A stretch of DNA of 64,000 bases from Streptacidiphilus albus JL83 (GCF_000744705.1 NZ_JQML01000001.1:6148017-6212016); one strand, 5' to 3'; shown: positions 27,235 to 37,691, counted from the first letter of the stretch. Numbers and translations: made by a program. The notes: generated from the sequence alone by a model not told the origin.

Positions 27235-28299
27235 TCAGGAGGCCTTGTAGGTCCCCAGGCAGAGCACGAAGTCGTCGAGGCTGTCGCTGTAGGACTCGAC
27301 GGTGGTCGAGGGGCAGCCGCTGTCGGCGGTGGTCCCGGTCAGCTTGCTGACCACGACGTAGGCGCCACTGGCGCAGGGGATGATCCCCAGGTCGGGCTGG
27401 TCGCTGGTGCCGTCGTTCTTCACGCAGTCGCCGACCTTGGCCACGGTGCCCTGGTCGGGAATGCTGGAGGGCGCGCTGGTGGCGGTGTTGACGCCGGTCG
27501 GCAGGTTGCTGTCGGTGCCCTCGTCCGAGGAGCCGCCGGAGCTGAGCGCCGCGATGATCACGGCCACCACGAGGATCGGGATCAGGAAGCCCAGCGCGGC
27601 CGGACGGGCCAGCAGCGGCCGGCCGGGGATCATCTGCTGTCCGGGCTGGCCCGGGACCGGCTCCGGCAGCGCCTTGATCTTCTGGTAGGCGAAGAAGTTC
27701 CGGATCAGGGTGACCGGGGCCATCACCGAGGAGATGTAGCCCCACCAGCCCTGCCAGAGGGTGTCCGCCGACAGCCGGCGGACGGTCGCGATCCCGCAGG
27801 TGCGGCAGAACGGCCCGCGCAGGCTGCGCCACTGCATGACGAAGATCATGCCCCGGTGGGCGCGCACGGTGGTTTCCACCGCCGGGTAGGCCCCGCAGAA
27901 GCGGCAGCTGACGCCGTCGCTCGGGGGTGCGGCCGGTCCGCCCTGGAACTGCGGCTCGGCGAACGGCGCCTGGACCGGGTACTGCGGCTGCTGGAACGGC
28001 TGGGGCTGCTGGAACTGCTGCGGCGGCTCGAAGCCGGGCTGCGGCGGCTGGAAGGCCTGCGGCTGCTGGAACTGCTGCGGCTGCTGGAAGGCGGGCGGCT
28101 GGGGGAACGCGGGCGGCTGCTGGAACTGCGGGGGCGCGTCGGCCGGGGCCTTGGCGAAAGGGTCCGCCTGCGAGGCGCGGGCGTCCGCCGGCGGGGCGTA
28201 GGGGTTCCCCTGCGGGGGGACCTGCGCGCCGTAGGGGTTGTCCGCCGCAGGCTGTTGGGCGTACGGGTTCCCCGGGATCGGCTGGGGCGGGGTGCTCAT
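27235..28299 (-). CDS. Membrane protein with Pro/Gln-rich head, zinc-ribbon-like middle and LppU-like C-terminal domain
   Basis: 354 aa. Residues 1-125 are low complexity: FQQPQ, NPY and PPQF repeats. Residues 130-170 carry two Cys pairs (CRFCG and FCRTCG) with the spacing of a zinc ribbon. A hydrophobic segment near 235-255 (ALGFLIPILVVAVIIAAL) anchors the protein. The outer C-terminal domain (VAKVGDCVKNDG ... FVLCLGTYKAS, four Cys) matches the LppU/SCO3897 family pattern. Orientation inferred: N-terminus cytoplasmic, C-terminus outside. Function unknown. The LLR tail is Cys-stabilised. Confidence 0.82.
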   Translation of the reverse strand: MSTPPQPIPGNPYAQQPAADNPYGAQVPPQGNPYAPPADARASQADPFAKAPADAPPQFQQPPAFPQPPAFQQPQQFQQPQAFQPPQPGFEPPQQFQQPQPFQQPQYPVQAPFAEPQFQGGPAAPPSDGVSCRFCGAYPAVETTVRAHRGMIFVMQWRSLRGPFCRTCGIATVRRLSADTLWQGWWGYISSVMAPVTLIRNFFAYQKIKALPEPVPGQPGQQMIPGRPLLARPAALGFLIPILVVAVIIAALSSGGSSDEGTDSNLPTGVNTATSAPSSIPDQGTVAKVGDCVKNDGTSDQPDLGIIPCASGAYVVVSKLTGTTADSGCPSTTVESYSDSLDDFVLCLGTYKAS

Positions 28300-28434
28300 C
28301 GGGCTACCTTGTCGCAGAGTCTTGACTGTCTGTTCGAACGTTTCGAACCTGCGGACACTATCGACCCGTGCGCCACCCGGGTTCCTGCCCCCCGGATCGG
28401 ATACCGAGCTGTTACCAACCGCCCGGCGACGGTC

Positions 28435-28953
28435 TCAGAGGCAGTCGAAGACCCGGTTCGGGTCGGCCGGGTCCGCCTTGGTGATCGCGGTCACCAGCGA
28501 GGGCAGCGGGTAGTCCTGGCCGGCGTACGCGCCGGGCACGTCGACCTCGACATAGGTCTGCTGCTTGACCGTGGTGAAGCGGTAGCCGCCGCCGGAGCCG
28601 GTGGTGGTGATCCAGCACAGCCCGTTGGCCACGGTGGACACCGCGGAGGGGTCGTAGTCGGCCGACTTCGGGTTCAGCACGTCCGGCACCGGCACCCCGC
28701 AGCGCAGGGTGATCGCCGGGTCGCCCCAGGCAGCGGTGTTGTCCGAGGCCGGGCTGGTGCTGCGGCGGTGCTGCCCCATCAGCGTCGACGGCAGCAGCTT
28801 CTGCAGCGCCGCGCACTGGGCGCTCGCCGTCCCGCCGGTCCGCGGCGGGCTGACCTGGACGCTGCCGGAGCAGCCGGCCAGGAGCAGCACCGCAGCGGCC
28901 GCGGTGACCGCGGTCGTGGGTACGACTGAGCGTCGCCTGGTCTCTTTGCGCAC
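28435..28953 (-). CDS. DUF3515-family lipoprotein
   Basis: 172 aa. Signal peptide with lipobox LLLAGC at about residues 23-28, so it should be a lipid-anchored extracytoplasmic protein. Mature part has conserved Cys (QCAALQ, TLRCGVP, GLCWITT) and ends DPNRVFDCL, as in DUF3515 proteins. GTG start. Function unknown. Possibly co-transcribed with the RAM-domain gene upstream, 20 bp away. Confidence 0.88.
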   Translation of the reverse strand: MRKETRRRSVVPTTAVTAAAAVLLLAGCSGSVQVSPPRTGGTASAQCAALQKLLPSTLMGQHRRSTSPASDNTAAWGDPAITLRCGVPVPDVLNPKSADYDPSAVSTVANGLCWITTTGSGGGYRFTTVKQQTYVEVDVPGAYAGQDYPLPSLVTAITKADPADPNRVFDCL

Positions 28954-28973
28954 CAGGCGATGGTAGACGGTGC

Positions 28974-29207
28974 CTAGAGGTGCACCACCGGGCAGGTCAG
29001 GGTCCGGGTGATGCCCTCCACCTGCTGGATCCCGCCGGCGACCAGGCGCCCCAGGTCGTCGACGGTGGCGGCCTCGGCACGGACGATCACGTCATAGGGG
29101 CCGGTGACGTCCTCTGCGGTGAGAACGCCGGGGATTTCTGCGATGACCTCGGCCACGGCGGTTGCCTTGCCGACCTCGGTCTGGATGAGGATGTATGCCT
29201 GTACCAC
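28974..29207 (-). CDS. Stand-alone RAM (Lrp/AsnC ligand-binding) domain protein
   Basis: 77 aa, entire length one RAM/AsnC_trans_reg domain with no HTH: VQAYILIQTEVGKATAVAEV, PGVLTAEDVTGPYDVIVRAE and VEGITRTLTCPVV. Known for such proteins: octameric amino-acid-binding modules that may modulate Lrp-type regulators. GTG start; divergent from thiL with 206 bp between. Confidence 0.9.
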   Translation of the reverse strand: MVQAYILIQTEVGKATAVAEVIAEIPGVLTAEDVTGPYDVIVRAEAATVDDLGRLVAGGIQQVEGITRTLTCPVVHL

Positions 29208-29413
29208 GGTGGACCCCCAAGCGGCTCGTTGCGGAGATCGTGCGAGTAGTGCTCTCTCCTAGAGTGCGTCTTCGTACGACCCCGCGCTCTCAAGAACTCG
29301 CCACGCTATCGCGGCACACACCCCCGGGGGGAGACCTCCGATGCGGTTTCAGGGCGTACGCTGCGCGCGGGGAGCGTACGGATTCCTCCCGCACGGACTT
29401 CGGAAGGACGCAG

Positions 29414-30376
29414 ATGCAGGGCACCGTCGGCGAACTCGGCGAGTTCGGACTGATTCGCGAGCTGACCGCACGGCTCCCGCGGACCGCCGCGGTGGAGCTG
29501 GGCCCGGGCGACGACGCCGCCGTCGTGGCCGCGCCCGACGGCAGGGTGGTCGCCACCACCGACGTGCTGCTGGAGGGGCGGCACTTCCGACGCGACTGGT
29601 CGACCGCCTACGACGTCGGCCGCAAGTCCGCCGCGCAGAACCTCGCCGACATCGCCGCGATGGGCGCCAGCCCGACCGCCCTGCTGCTCGGCCTGGTCGC
29701 CCCCGCCGACCTGCCCGCCACCTGGGCGCTGGAGCTGATGGACGGGATCAGGGACGAGTGCCAGGTGGCCGGCGCGGCCGTGGTCGGCGGCGACGTGGTG
29801 CGCGGCGACACCATCACCGTCGCCATCACCGCCCTCGGCGACCTCCAGGGCCGTGCCCCGGTGACCCGCAGCGGCGCCCGCCCGGGCGACGTGGTCGCGG
29901 TCACCGGCTGGCTCGGCTGGTCGGCGGCCGGACTCACCGTGCTCTCCCGCGGGTTCCGCTCGCCGCGCGCCTTCGTCGAGGCGCACCGCCGGCCCGAGCC
30001 GCCGTACCACGCAGGCCCCGCCGCCGCGCAGCTCGGCGCCACCTCGATGATCGACGTCAGCGACGGCCTGGTGGCCGACCTGGGGCACGTGGCCGAGGCC
30101 AGCGGCGTCTACATCGACCTCCATGCCGCCGACTTCGACATCCCGGCGCAGATGTCCGACATCGGGCAGGCGGTCGGGGTCGACCCGCTGAGCTGGGTGC
30201 TCTCCGGCGGCGAGGACCACGCCCTGGTCGCGACCTTCCCGCCCGACGTCCACCTGCCCTCCCGCTGGCGGGTGGTGGGCGAGGTCACCCGTCCGGCGGG
30301 ACTCTCCAAGACCGGCACGGTGACCGTGGACGGCGCGCCCTGGGACCGCACCGGCGGCTGGGACCACTTCGGCTGA
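29414..30376 (+). CDS. thiL: Thiamine-monophosphate kinase
   Basis: 320 aa; last step to thiamine pyrophosphate. Start ATG 29414 with GGAAGGA 6 nt upstream; longer frames upstream are intergenic. Motifs: LGPGDDAAVV near residue 33, TTDVLLEGRHF, KSAAQNLADIAAMGA and VVGGDVVRGD, and SDGLVADLGH in the second half. No thi-box-like leader precedes it. Confidence 0.95.
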   Translation: MQGTVGELGEFGLIRELTARLPRTAAVELGPGDDAAVVAAPDGRVVATTDVLLEGRHFRRDWSTAYDVGRKSAAQNLADIAAMGASPTALLLGLVAPADLPATWALELMDGIRDECQVAGAAVVGGDVVRGDTITVAITALGDLQGRAPVTRSGARPGDVVAVTGWLGWSAAGLTVLSRGFRSPRAFVEAHRRPEPPYHAGPAAAQLGATSMIDVSDGLVADLGHVAEASGVYIDLHAADFDIPAQMSDIGQAVGVDPLSWVLSGGEDHALVATFPPDVHLPSRWRVVGEVTRPAGLSKTGTVTVDGAPWDRTGGWDHFG

Positions 30377-30442
30377 ACGGCCGTCCCGCGCGCACTGTCG
30401 GACATAACGTCGCAACCCGGTCCTTCCGCATAAACTGCGGCC

Positions 30443-31468
30443 ATGCGAATCGGCGTGCTGACCAGCGGTGGCGACTGTCCCGGGCTCAACGCGGTGATCC
30501 GCTCGGTGGTGCACCGGGCGGTCGCCGACCACGACGACACCGTCGTCGGCATCGAGGACGGCTTCCTCGGCCTGGTCGAGGGCCGGAGCCGTCCGCTCGG
30601 ACTGGACGACGTCCACGGCATCCTGACCCGTGGCGGCACCATCCTCGGCTCCGCCCGGGTCGCCCGCGACCGGCTCCGGGACGGGGTCGCCCGCTCCGAC
30701 GAGCTCGCCGCGAAGCTCGGCATCGACGCCCTGATCGCCATCGGCGGCGAGGGCACCGTCACCGCCGCCCAGCTGTTCAGCGAGGCCGGGCTGCCGGTCG
30801 TCGCGGTCCCGAAGACCATCGACAACGACATCGACGCCACCGACGTGACCTTCGGCCACGACACCGCCGTGCACATCGCCACCGAGGCCATCGACCGACT
30901 GAAGACCACCGCCGAGTCGCACCAGCGGGTGATGGTGGTCGAGCTGATGGGCCGGCACACCGGCTGGATCACGCTGAACGCCGGGATGGCCGGGGGAGCC
31001 CACGGCATTCTGATCCCGGAGCGGCCCTTCGACGTCGAGGAGGTCTGCCAGATGGTCGAGGAGCGCTTCTCGCGAGGCAAGAAGTTCGCCATCGTCGCCG
31101 TCGCCGAGGGCGCCGAGCCCCGCCCGGGGACCATGCGCTACGAGAACGGCAGCACCGACGCCTACGGCCACCAGCTGTTCGGCGGCATCGGCACCCGGCT
31201 GGCCGGCGAGATCGCCCAGTGGATCGACAAGGAGTCCAAGCCGGTCATCCTCGGCCACGTCCAGCGCGGCGGCACCCCGACGGCGCAGGACCGGGTGCTC
31301 GCCACCCGCTTCGGCTGGCACGCGGTCGAGGCCGTCCACCAGGGCGCCTTCGGCTGCATGACCGCGCTGCGCCGCACCGACATCCGGCTGGTGCCGATCA
31401 GCGACGCGGTGGCCCACCTGAAGACCGTTCCGGAGAGCCGCTGGATGGAGGCCGAGGCGGTGCTGTAG
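30443..31468 (+). CDS. pfkA: ATP-dependent 6-phosphofructokinase
   Basis: 341 aa; phosphorylates fructose-6-phosphate in glycolysis. ATG start. Nucleotide site MRIGVLTSGGDCPGLNAVIR, substrate motif PKTIDNDIDAT with catalytic Asp, MGRHTGW and LGHVQRGG. The loop GGEGT has Gly where pyrophosphate-dependent enzymes have Asp, which argues for ATP. It lies between thiL and thiD, an unusual place; 66-bp and 24-bp gaps suggest possible co-transcription. Confidence 0.94.
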   Translation: MRIGVLTSGGDCPGLNAVIRSVVHRAVADHDDTVVGIEDGFLGLVEGRSRPLGLDDVHGILTRGGTILGSARVARDRLRDGVARSDELAAKLGIDALIAIGGEGTVTAAQLFSEAGLPVVAVPKTIDNDIDATDVTFGHDTAVHIATEAIDRLKTTAESHQRVMVVELMGRHTGWITLNAGMAGGAHGILIPERPFDVEEVCQMVEERFSRGKKFAIVAVAEGAEPRPGTMRYENGSTDAYGHQLFGGIGTRLAGEIAQWIDKESKPVILGHVQRGGTPTAQDRVLATRFGWHAVEAVHQGAFGCMTALRRTDIRLVPISDAVAHLKTVPESRWMEAEAVL

Positions 31469-31492
31469 GGCGCGCGCGGATAGGTTGGCACC

Positions 31493-32320
<828 letters not shown>

Positions 32321-32338
32321 GTTCCTGCCCGGAACAGA

Positions 32339-32376
32339 CCGAAGGCCGACCCACCAGGAGGTGGATCGGCCTTCGG
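32339..32376. terminator. Bidirectional terminator thiD/rpmB
   Basis: Near-perfect 17-bp arms CCGAAGGCCGACCCACC / GGTGGATCGGCCTTCGG (one mismatch) with AGGA loop. Confidence 0.8.
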
Positions 32377-32452
32377 GAAGCCTGAGCTAGGTGGCCGCTA
32401 CAGTGCGACACCGGATCACCCCCACTGGGGTGGGGAGGATATTCGCGCGCGA

Positions 32453-32638
32453 TTAGCGCGACACCTTGCCGGCCTTGATGCACGAGGTGCAGACGTTGAG
32501 CCGCTTCGGCGTCCGCCCAATCACAGCGCGCACCGTCTGAATGTTGGGGTTCCAACGACGACGGGTACGGCGGTGCGAGTGGGAGATGTTGTTGCCGAAG
32601 CCCGGCCCCTTGCCGCAGACGTCGCAGTTGGCAGCCAC
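32453..32638 (-). CDS. rpmB: 50S ribosomal protein L28 (zinc-binding form)
   Basis: 61 aa, GTG start at 32636-32638 preceded by [26 protein letters not shown] and [14 protein letters not shown] give two CxxC pairs, so this is the zinc-binding C+ form. Longer frame upstream is not coding. Family length is 61 in this group. Only L28 paralogue in the window. Confidence 0.95.
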   Translation of the reverse strand: MAANCDVCGKGPGFGNNISHSHRRTRRRWNPNIQTVRAVIGRTPKRLNVCTSCIKAGKVSR

Positions 32639-33141
32639 GGGAGTCACTCCAAAGACTTCAGATGCACTTACATTGACAACCCCGGTGGCGCAGAGGCCGT
32701 GGTAGCGACTGTGTCGTTCGCACGACTGCGCTGCTACCGAGGGGCGGCCCGGAGGGATCCGGGCAACCGGAGCAGCATACATCGGCTTACTCCGTACAAC
32801 GAAACTACCATGGCCCGCTCGGATGCCCCGCATCCGTCCGCTCCGGGGGGCGACTCTGCGCAGGCCGGACGCACCCGGACGTATCGCCCGGAACCTCAGG
32901 CTGCGGTTCTCCGGGGGCGACCCCCCGTGCCCCCACGGCGGCGGTGGCCGCAGGCCGGACGCGCCCGGACGCGCCCGGACGTATCGCCCGGAACCTTAGG
33001 CTGCGGTTCTCCGGGGGGCGACCCCCCGTGCCCCCACGGCGGCGGTGGCCGCAGGCCGGACGCGCCCGGACGTATCGCCCGGAACCTTAGTAACCTGCCC
33101 TGGAACCCCGTCGCTCCGCAGCGTACCCAAGGAGAACCCAG
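32639..33141. other. Intergenic region with tandem repeat between rpmB and the FakA-like gene
   Basis: 503 bp divergent region. The first 200 bp must hold the rpmB promoter. 32841-33090 is the repeat array listed separately. I see no supportable gene; long frames crossing it depend on the repeat's composition. Confidence 0.6.
32860..33090. repeat. Tandem repeat, units of 90 and 101 bp plus a partial third
   Basis: Unit 1 32860-32949, unit 2 32950-33050 (11 bp longer by a doubled GCGCCCGGAC motif), partial unit 3 33051-33090; a fragment precedes it at 32841. Each full unit holds hairpins GGGGG(G)CGACCCCCC and CCGTGCCCCCACGG. Copies differ at few bases. Lies just before the FakA-like gene. Confidence 0.92.
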
Positions 33142-34788
33142 GTGCTGGACATCCTCGACGCTCCGGTCGTGCGCACCTGGTGCCGACTCTCGCTGGCCGC
33201 CCTCGGGCAGGCCCGGGAGGAGATCGACGCCCTCAATGTCTACCCCGTTCCCGACGGCGACACCGGCACCAACCTCTATCTGACCGTCGAGTCGGCCAAC
33301 GAGGAGGTCGACCGGCTGTTCACGGCCGGGGCCGGGGCCGGGACGCCCAGCCTGGCCGAGGCCCTGCGGGCGATGGCGCACGGCGCGCTGCTCGGGGCCC
33401 GGGGCAACTCCGGGGTGATCCTGGCCCAACTGCTGCGCGGCATCGCCGCCGCCTTCGGCAGCGACACCGCCGACGCGCCCGCGCTCTGCCGGGCCCTGCG
33501 GCGGGCCGCCGACGCCGGCTACGAGGCGGTCGCCAAGCCGGTCGAGGGCACGGTGCTGACCGTGGCCGCCGCCGCCGCCGACGCGGCCGAGCGCGCGGCC
33601 GGACTCGACCCCAGGGCGGGGCTCGCGGCCATCGCCCAGGCCGCCTACGAGGCCTCCCGCAGCGCCCTCGCCCGTACCCCGCTGCAACTGGAGGTCCTCG
33701 GTCGGGCCGGGGTGGTCGACGCCGGCGGCCGGGGCCTGGTCACCGTCCTGGGCGCGCTCGCCGACGCCATCAGCGGGCAGAGCCCGATGGGCCCGCTCGC
33801 GCTGTCCGGCAGCCGCGCCGTCGAACCCGTTCCCTCGGGCGCCCACACCGTCGACCCGGACGGCCCCGCGTACGAGGTGATCTACCTGCTGGACGCCGAG
33901 GACGCCGCGCTGCCCCCGCTCCGCGCCGCCCTCGCCGACCTCGGCGACTCCCTGGTCGTGGTCGGCGGCGACGGCCTCTGGAACGTCCACGTCCATGTCG
34001 ACGACCCGGGCGCCGCCGTCGAGGCCGGGATCGTCGCCGGACGCCCGTACCGGATCCGGATCACCCACTTCGCCGCCGCGGCCGGCGCCGAGTCCGCCGA
34101 GCCGGACGGAGCCGACGCCCCGGCGCAGACCCGCGGCATCGTCTGCGTCGTCCACGGCGAGGGCCTGGCCGGCCTCTGCGGCGAGTCCGGCGCCACCGTG
34201 GTGCGCGCCGACCCCGACCGGCAGCCGTCCAGCAGCGAACTGGCGGACGCGATCCGCCGCGCCCGCGCCCGCGAGGTGGTGCTGCTGCTGAACGACCGCG
34301 AACTGCGGGCCGCCGCCGGCGTCGCCGCCGAGCAGCTGCGCCGCGAGGGGGTCAGGGTCGCGGTCATCCCCACCCGCTCCCCGGTCCAGGGCCTGGCCGC
34401 GCTCGCCGTGCACGAGCCGGGGCGCCGCTTCGACGAGGCCGTGGTCGCCATGACCTCCGCCGCCGGCGCCACCCGTTACGCCGAACTCGCGGTCGCCGAG
34501 GGCGAGTCCTGGACCATGGCCGGCGTCTGCCAGGCCGGGGACGTGCTCGGGCTGATCGACGGCGACGTCGCGGTCATCGGCGCCGGGACCGGACAGACCG
34601 CCGCGATCGTGCTCGACCGGATGCTCGCCGCCGGCGGCGAGCTGGTCACCCTGATCCTCGGCGAGGGCGTCGAGGACGAGCTCGCCGAGCACCTGGTGGC
34701 CCATGTCCGGCGGGCCAACCCGGTGGTCGACACCGTGGTCTACCGGGGCGGCCAGGCCGGCTCGCCGCTGCTGATCGGCGTGGAGTGA
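33142..34788 (+). CDS. DAK2-domain, FakA-like kinase
   Basis: 548 aa. Residues 1-200 form a DhaL (DAK2) nucleotide domain with NVYPVPDGDTGTNLYLTV (Asp metal ligands) and GARGNSGVILAQLLRG. Middle and C-terminal domains (DDPGAAVEAGI, GEGVEDELAEHLV) as in fatty acid kinase FakA. In Firmicutes FakA works with the lipid-binding FakB (DegV); no FakB gene lies here. GTG start after AAGGAG. recG follows 69 bp downstream, an order widespread in Gram-positive bacteria. Confidence 0.88.
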   Translation: MLDILDAPVVRTWCRLSLAALGQAREEIDALNVYPVPDGDTGTNLYLTVESANEEVDRLFTAGAGAGTPSLAEALRAMAHGALLGARGNSGVILAQLLRGIAAAFGSDTADAPALCRALRRAADAGYEAVAKPVEGTVLTVAAAAADAAERAAGLDPRAGLAAIAQAAYEASRSALARTPLQLEVLGRAGVVDAGGRGLVTVLGALADAISGQSPMGPLALSGSRAVEPVPSGAHTVDPDGPAYEVIYLLDAEDAALPPLRAALADLGDSLVVVGGDGLWNVHVHVDDPGAAVEAGIVAGRPYRIRITHFAAAAGAESAEPDGADAPAQTRGIVCVVHGEGLAGLCGESGATVVRADPDRQPSSSELADAIRRARAREVVLLLNDRELRAAAGVAAEQLRREGVRVAVIPTRSPVQGLAALAVHEPGRRFDEAVVAMTSAAGATRYAELAVAEGESWTMAGVCQAGDVLGLIDGDVAVIGAGTGQTAAIVLDRMLAAGGELVTLILGEGVEDELAEHLVAHVRRANPVVDTVVYRGGQAGSPLLIGVE

Positions 34789-34857
34789 CGGCGATGTCAG
34801 AGCGGTGCGGTAGTCGTTGAGGACAGCAGGCGTGCAGCGCGGGAGAGGAGGCCGAGG

Positions 34858-37038
34858 ATGTCGGCACTGGACCAGACCCTGACCGGGGCGATCGGCGGGG
34901 CCTCCGCCAAGGCCTTCGCGGCCCACCTCGACCTCCACACCGTCGGCGACCTGCTGCACCACTATCCGCGCCGCTACGCCGAGCGCGGCGAGCTCACCGG
35001 CCTGGACGAGCTCCAGCTCGACGAGCACGTCACCGTGATGGCGCGGATCGAGGACTCCCGGGTGGTCGCCTTCAAGGGCCGCAAGGGCGAACGGCTCGAC
35101 GTCACCGTCACCGACGGCCGGGCCCGGCTCAAGCTGGCCTTCTTCAACTTCCGCAAGGGCCGCCACCTGCACGAGCTGCGGCCGGGCCGGCAGGGCCTGT
35201 TCGCCGGCAAGGTCACCGTCTTCAACCACGTCCGGCAGCTGGCCAACCCCGACTACCAGTTGATGGACGGTGAGGACGCCGAGGCGGCCGAGGAGTTCGC
35301 CAACCGGCTGATCCCGGTCTACCCGGCGGCGGCCCAGGTCCCCACCTGGAAGATCGCCAAGGGGGTCAACGCCCTGCTCGGCGAGGGTGGGATCGACCTC
35401 GGGGCGATCGCCGACCCGCTGCCGGAGCAGCTGCGGCTCGGCCGCGACCTGCTCCCGCTCGCCGACGCGCTCCGGCTGATCCACCGTCCGACCGACCGCG
35501 ACGACGTCCAGCGGGCCAGGGACCGGCTCAAGTGGGACGAGGCCTTCGTGCTCCAGGTCGCCCTGGCGCAGCGCCGGGCCGCCGACTCGGCCCGGCCGGC
35601 CGTGGCCAGGCCCCGACGCGAGGGCGGACTGCTGGACGCCTTCGACGCCCGGCTGCCGTTCACCCTGACCGACGGCCAGCTCAAGGTCTCCGCCGAGATC
35701 TTCGCCGACCTGGCCGTGGAGCACCCGATGCACCGGCTGCTCCAGGGCGAGGTCGGCTCCGGCAAGACCCTGGTCGCGCTGCGGGCGATGCTCGCGGTGG
35801 TGGACTCCGGCGGCCAGGCCGCGCTGCTCGCCCCGACCGAGGTGCTGGCCCAGCAGCACCACCGCTCGATCGTGGAGATGATGGGCGACCTGGCGGCGGC
35901 CGGGATGTTCGGCGCCCACGAGCACGCCACCGGGGTGGTGCTGCTCACCGGCTCGATGGGGGCCGCCGCCCGGAAGAAGGCGCTGTCCGACATGGCGGTG
36001 GGCAACGCCGGGATCGTCATCGGCACCCACGCCCTGATCCAGGACAAGGTCAAGTTCCACGACGACAACCTGGGCCTGGTCGTCGTCGACGAGCAGCACC
36101 GCTTCGGCGTGGAGCAGCGCGACGCGCTCCGGGCCAAGGCGGACCGCCCGCCGCACCTGCTGGTGATGACTGCCACCCCGATCCCGCGCACGGTGGCGAT
36201 GACGGTCTTCGGCGACCTGGAGACCTCGGTGCTGGACCAGCTCCCGGCCGGGCGCTCGCCGATCGCCACCCATGTGGTGCCCTCGCTGGAGAAGCCCAAC
36301 TTCTACGTCCGGGCCTGGGAGCGGGTGCGCGAGGAGGTGGCCAAGGGCCACCAGGCGTACGTGGTCTGCCCGCGGATCGGCGACGAGGAGGAGGGGAAGC
36401 GCAAACCGGACGACGGCGATCGCCGTCCGCCGCTGGCCGTGCTCGACCTGGCGGCGGAGCTCTCCGCCGGCCCGCTGGCCGGGCTCCGGGTGGCGGTGCT
36501 GCACGGGCGGATGGCGCCGGAGGCCAAGGACGAGGTGATGCGCCGGTTCACCGCCGGCGAGCTGGACGTGCTGGTGGCGACCACGGTGATCGAGGTCGGC
36601 GTCAACGTCCCCAACGCCACCGTGATGGTGATCATGGACGCCGACCGCTTCGGCGTCTCCCAGCTGCACCAGCTGCGCGGCCGGGTCGGCCGGGGCTCCG
36701 CCCCCGGCCTGTGCCTGCTGGTCAGCGAGATGCCCGGGGGCAGCCCGGCCCGGCAGCGGCTGGACGCCGTCGCGGCGACCCTGGACGGCTTCGAGCTCTC
36801 CCGGATCGACCTGGAGCAGCGCCGCGAGGGCGACGTCCTGGGCCAGGCCCAGTCCGGGGTGCGCTCCTCGCTGCGGGTGCTGTCGGTGCTGGAGGACGAG
36901 GAAGTGATCGCGGCGGCCCGGGACGAGGCCACCCTGCTGGTCGCCGAGGACCCGGAGCTGACGGACCGTCCGGCACTCGCGGCGGCGCTGCGCAGCCTGG
37001 TCGACGAGGACCGCGCGGAGTACCTGGAAAAGGGCTGA
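34858..37038 (+). CDS. recG: ATP-dependent DNA helicase RecG
   Basis: 726 aa superfamily-2 helicase that reverses stalled forks and processes Holliday junctions. N-terminal wedge (OB fold) at about 60-150, helicase domain 1 with LLQGEVGSGKTLVAL (Walker A) near residue 295 and VVDEQHRFGVEQR (DEQH box), TATPIPRT motif III, domain 2 with ATTVIEVGVNVPNA, QLHQLRGRVGRG and C-terminal TRG-type segment. ATG start after GGAGG. Length is normal. Confidence 0.96.
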   Translation: MSALDQTLTGAIGGASAKAFAAHLDLHTVGDLLHHYPRRYAERGELTGLDELQLDEHVTVMARIEDSRVVAFKGRKGERLDVTVTDGRARLKLAFFNFRKGRHLHELRPGRQGLFAGKVTVFNHVRQLANPDYQLMDGEDAEAAEEFANRLIPVYPAAAQVPTWKIAKGVNALLGEGGIDLGAIADPLPEQLRLGRDLLPLADALRLIHRPTDRDDVQRARDRLKWDEAFVLQVALAQRRAADSARPAVARPRREGGLLDAFDARLPFTLTDGQLKVSAEIFADLAVEHPMHRLLQGEVGSGKTLVALRAMLAVVDSGGQAALLAPTEVLAQQHHRSIVEMMGDLAAAGMFGAHEHATGVVLLTGSMGAAARKKALSDMAVGNAGIVIGTHALIQDKVKFHDDNLGLVVVDEQHRFGVEQRDALRAKADRPPHLLVMTATPIPRTVAMTVFGDLETSVLDQLPAGRSPIATHVVPSLEKPNFYVRAWERVREEVAKGHQAYVVCPRIGDEEEGKRKPDDGDRRPPLAVLDLAAELSAGPLAGLRVAVLHGRMAPEAKDEVMRRFTAGELDVLVATTVIEVGVNVPNATVMVIMDADRFGVSQLHQLRGRVGRGSAPGLCLLVSEMPGGSPARQRLDAVAATLDGFELSRIDLEQRREGDVLGQAQSGVRSSLRVLSVLEDEEVIAAARDEATLLVAEDPELTDRPALAAALRSLVDEDRAEYLEKG

Positions 37039-37175
37039 GCCCACCCCTCCGCAGCCCCCGGAATTGTCAGTGCCGCGCGCGACAATAGAAGTGTTCAGGA
37101 CGCCGCCTCACCTGCGCGGTCGTGCCACTGCACGCCACGGAACACTGCACGCCAACGAACACTGGGGGCACATCC

Positions 37176-37691
37176 ATGGCATTCCGTCACCTCAATGAGC
37201 TGCCGCTCGGGGACAAGGTCTTCCGGGTGGAACTCACCAGTGAGGACGACCGCGAGGTCGTGCTCACCCTCACCGGCTGGCGCGAGGGCCACGCCGCCGA
37301 CCCCATCGCCTCCGGCCGGATGCGCCTCCCGGTCGAGGACGTCAACTCGCTCCGGATCGCCCTGAACCGCGCCCTGCGGGCGATGGCCATCGTGGCCGAC
37401 GTCTCCGAGCCGATCCCCGACCGCGACGTGCTGCGCGAGCTCTACCCCGGACACGGCTCCCCCTGGGTGCCGCAGCACGAGGAGGAGGCGGTCCGCCGCT
37501 TCCACGACAACGAGACCGTCGCCCGGATAGCGGCCCGCTTCGGCCGGACGCCGGACTCCGTCCGCACCAAGCTGCGCGAGCTGGGCCACGACCCGCGCCG
37601 GCCCGAGTACTGCCCGCCCGACGGCTGCCTCTCCTGGTCCCGCTACGCCTCTCCGGCGCTGCTGGGTGCGGAGCCGGCCACCGAGTCCTGA
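37176..37691 (+). CDS. Conserved protein with HTH-like C-terminal half, function unknown
   Basis: 171 aa from ATG 37176, 6 nt after TGGGGGCA; an upstream in-frame extension crosses intergenic sequence. Residues 1-95 look beta-rich (KVFRVELTSEDDREVVLTLT). Residues 105-140 (VARIAARFGRTPDSVRTKLR) resemble a helix-turn-helix. The C-terminus is Pro/Cys (EYCPPDGCLSWSRY). No enzyme motif. Function not known. Confidence 0.82.
   Translation: MAFRHLNELPLGDKVFRVELTSEDDREVVLTLTGWREGHAADPIASGRMRLPVEDVNSLRIALNRALRAMAIVADVSEPIPDRDVLRELYPGHGSPWVPQHEEEAVRRFHDNETVARIAARFGRTPDSVRTKLRELGHDPRRPEYCPPDGCLSWSRYASPALLGAEPATES

Noticed and set aside
29208..29413. Possible TPP riboswitch before thiL
   Set aside because: No CUGAGA-type thi-box sequence or matching fold core is visible in the interval.
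32896..37044. 1382-codon open frame on the minus strand
   Set aside because: Antisense to the FakA-like gene and recG; conserved motifs lie on the plus strand.
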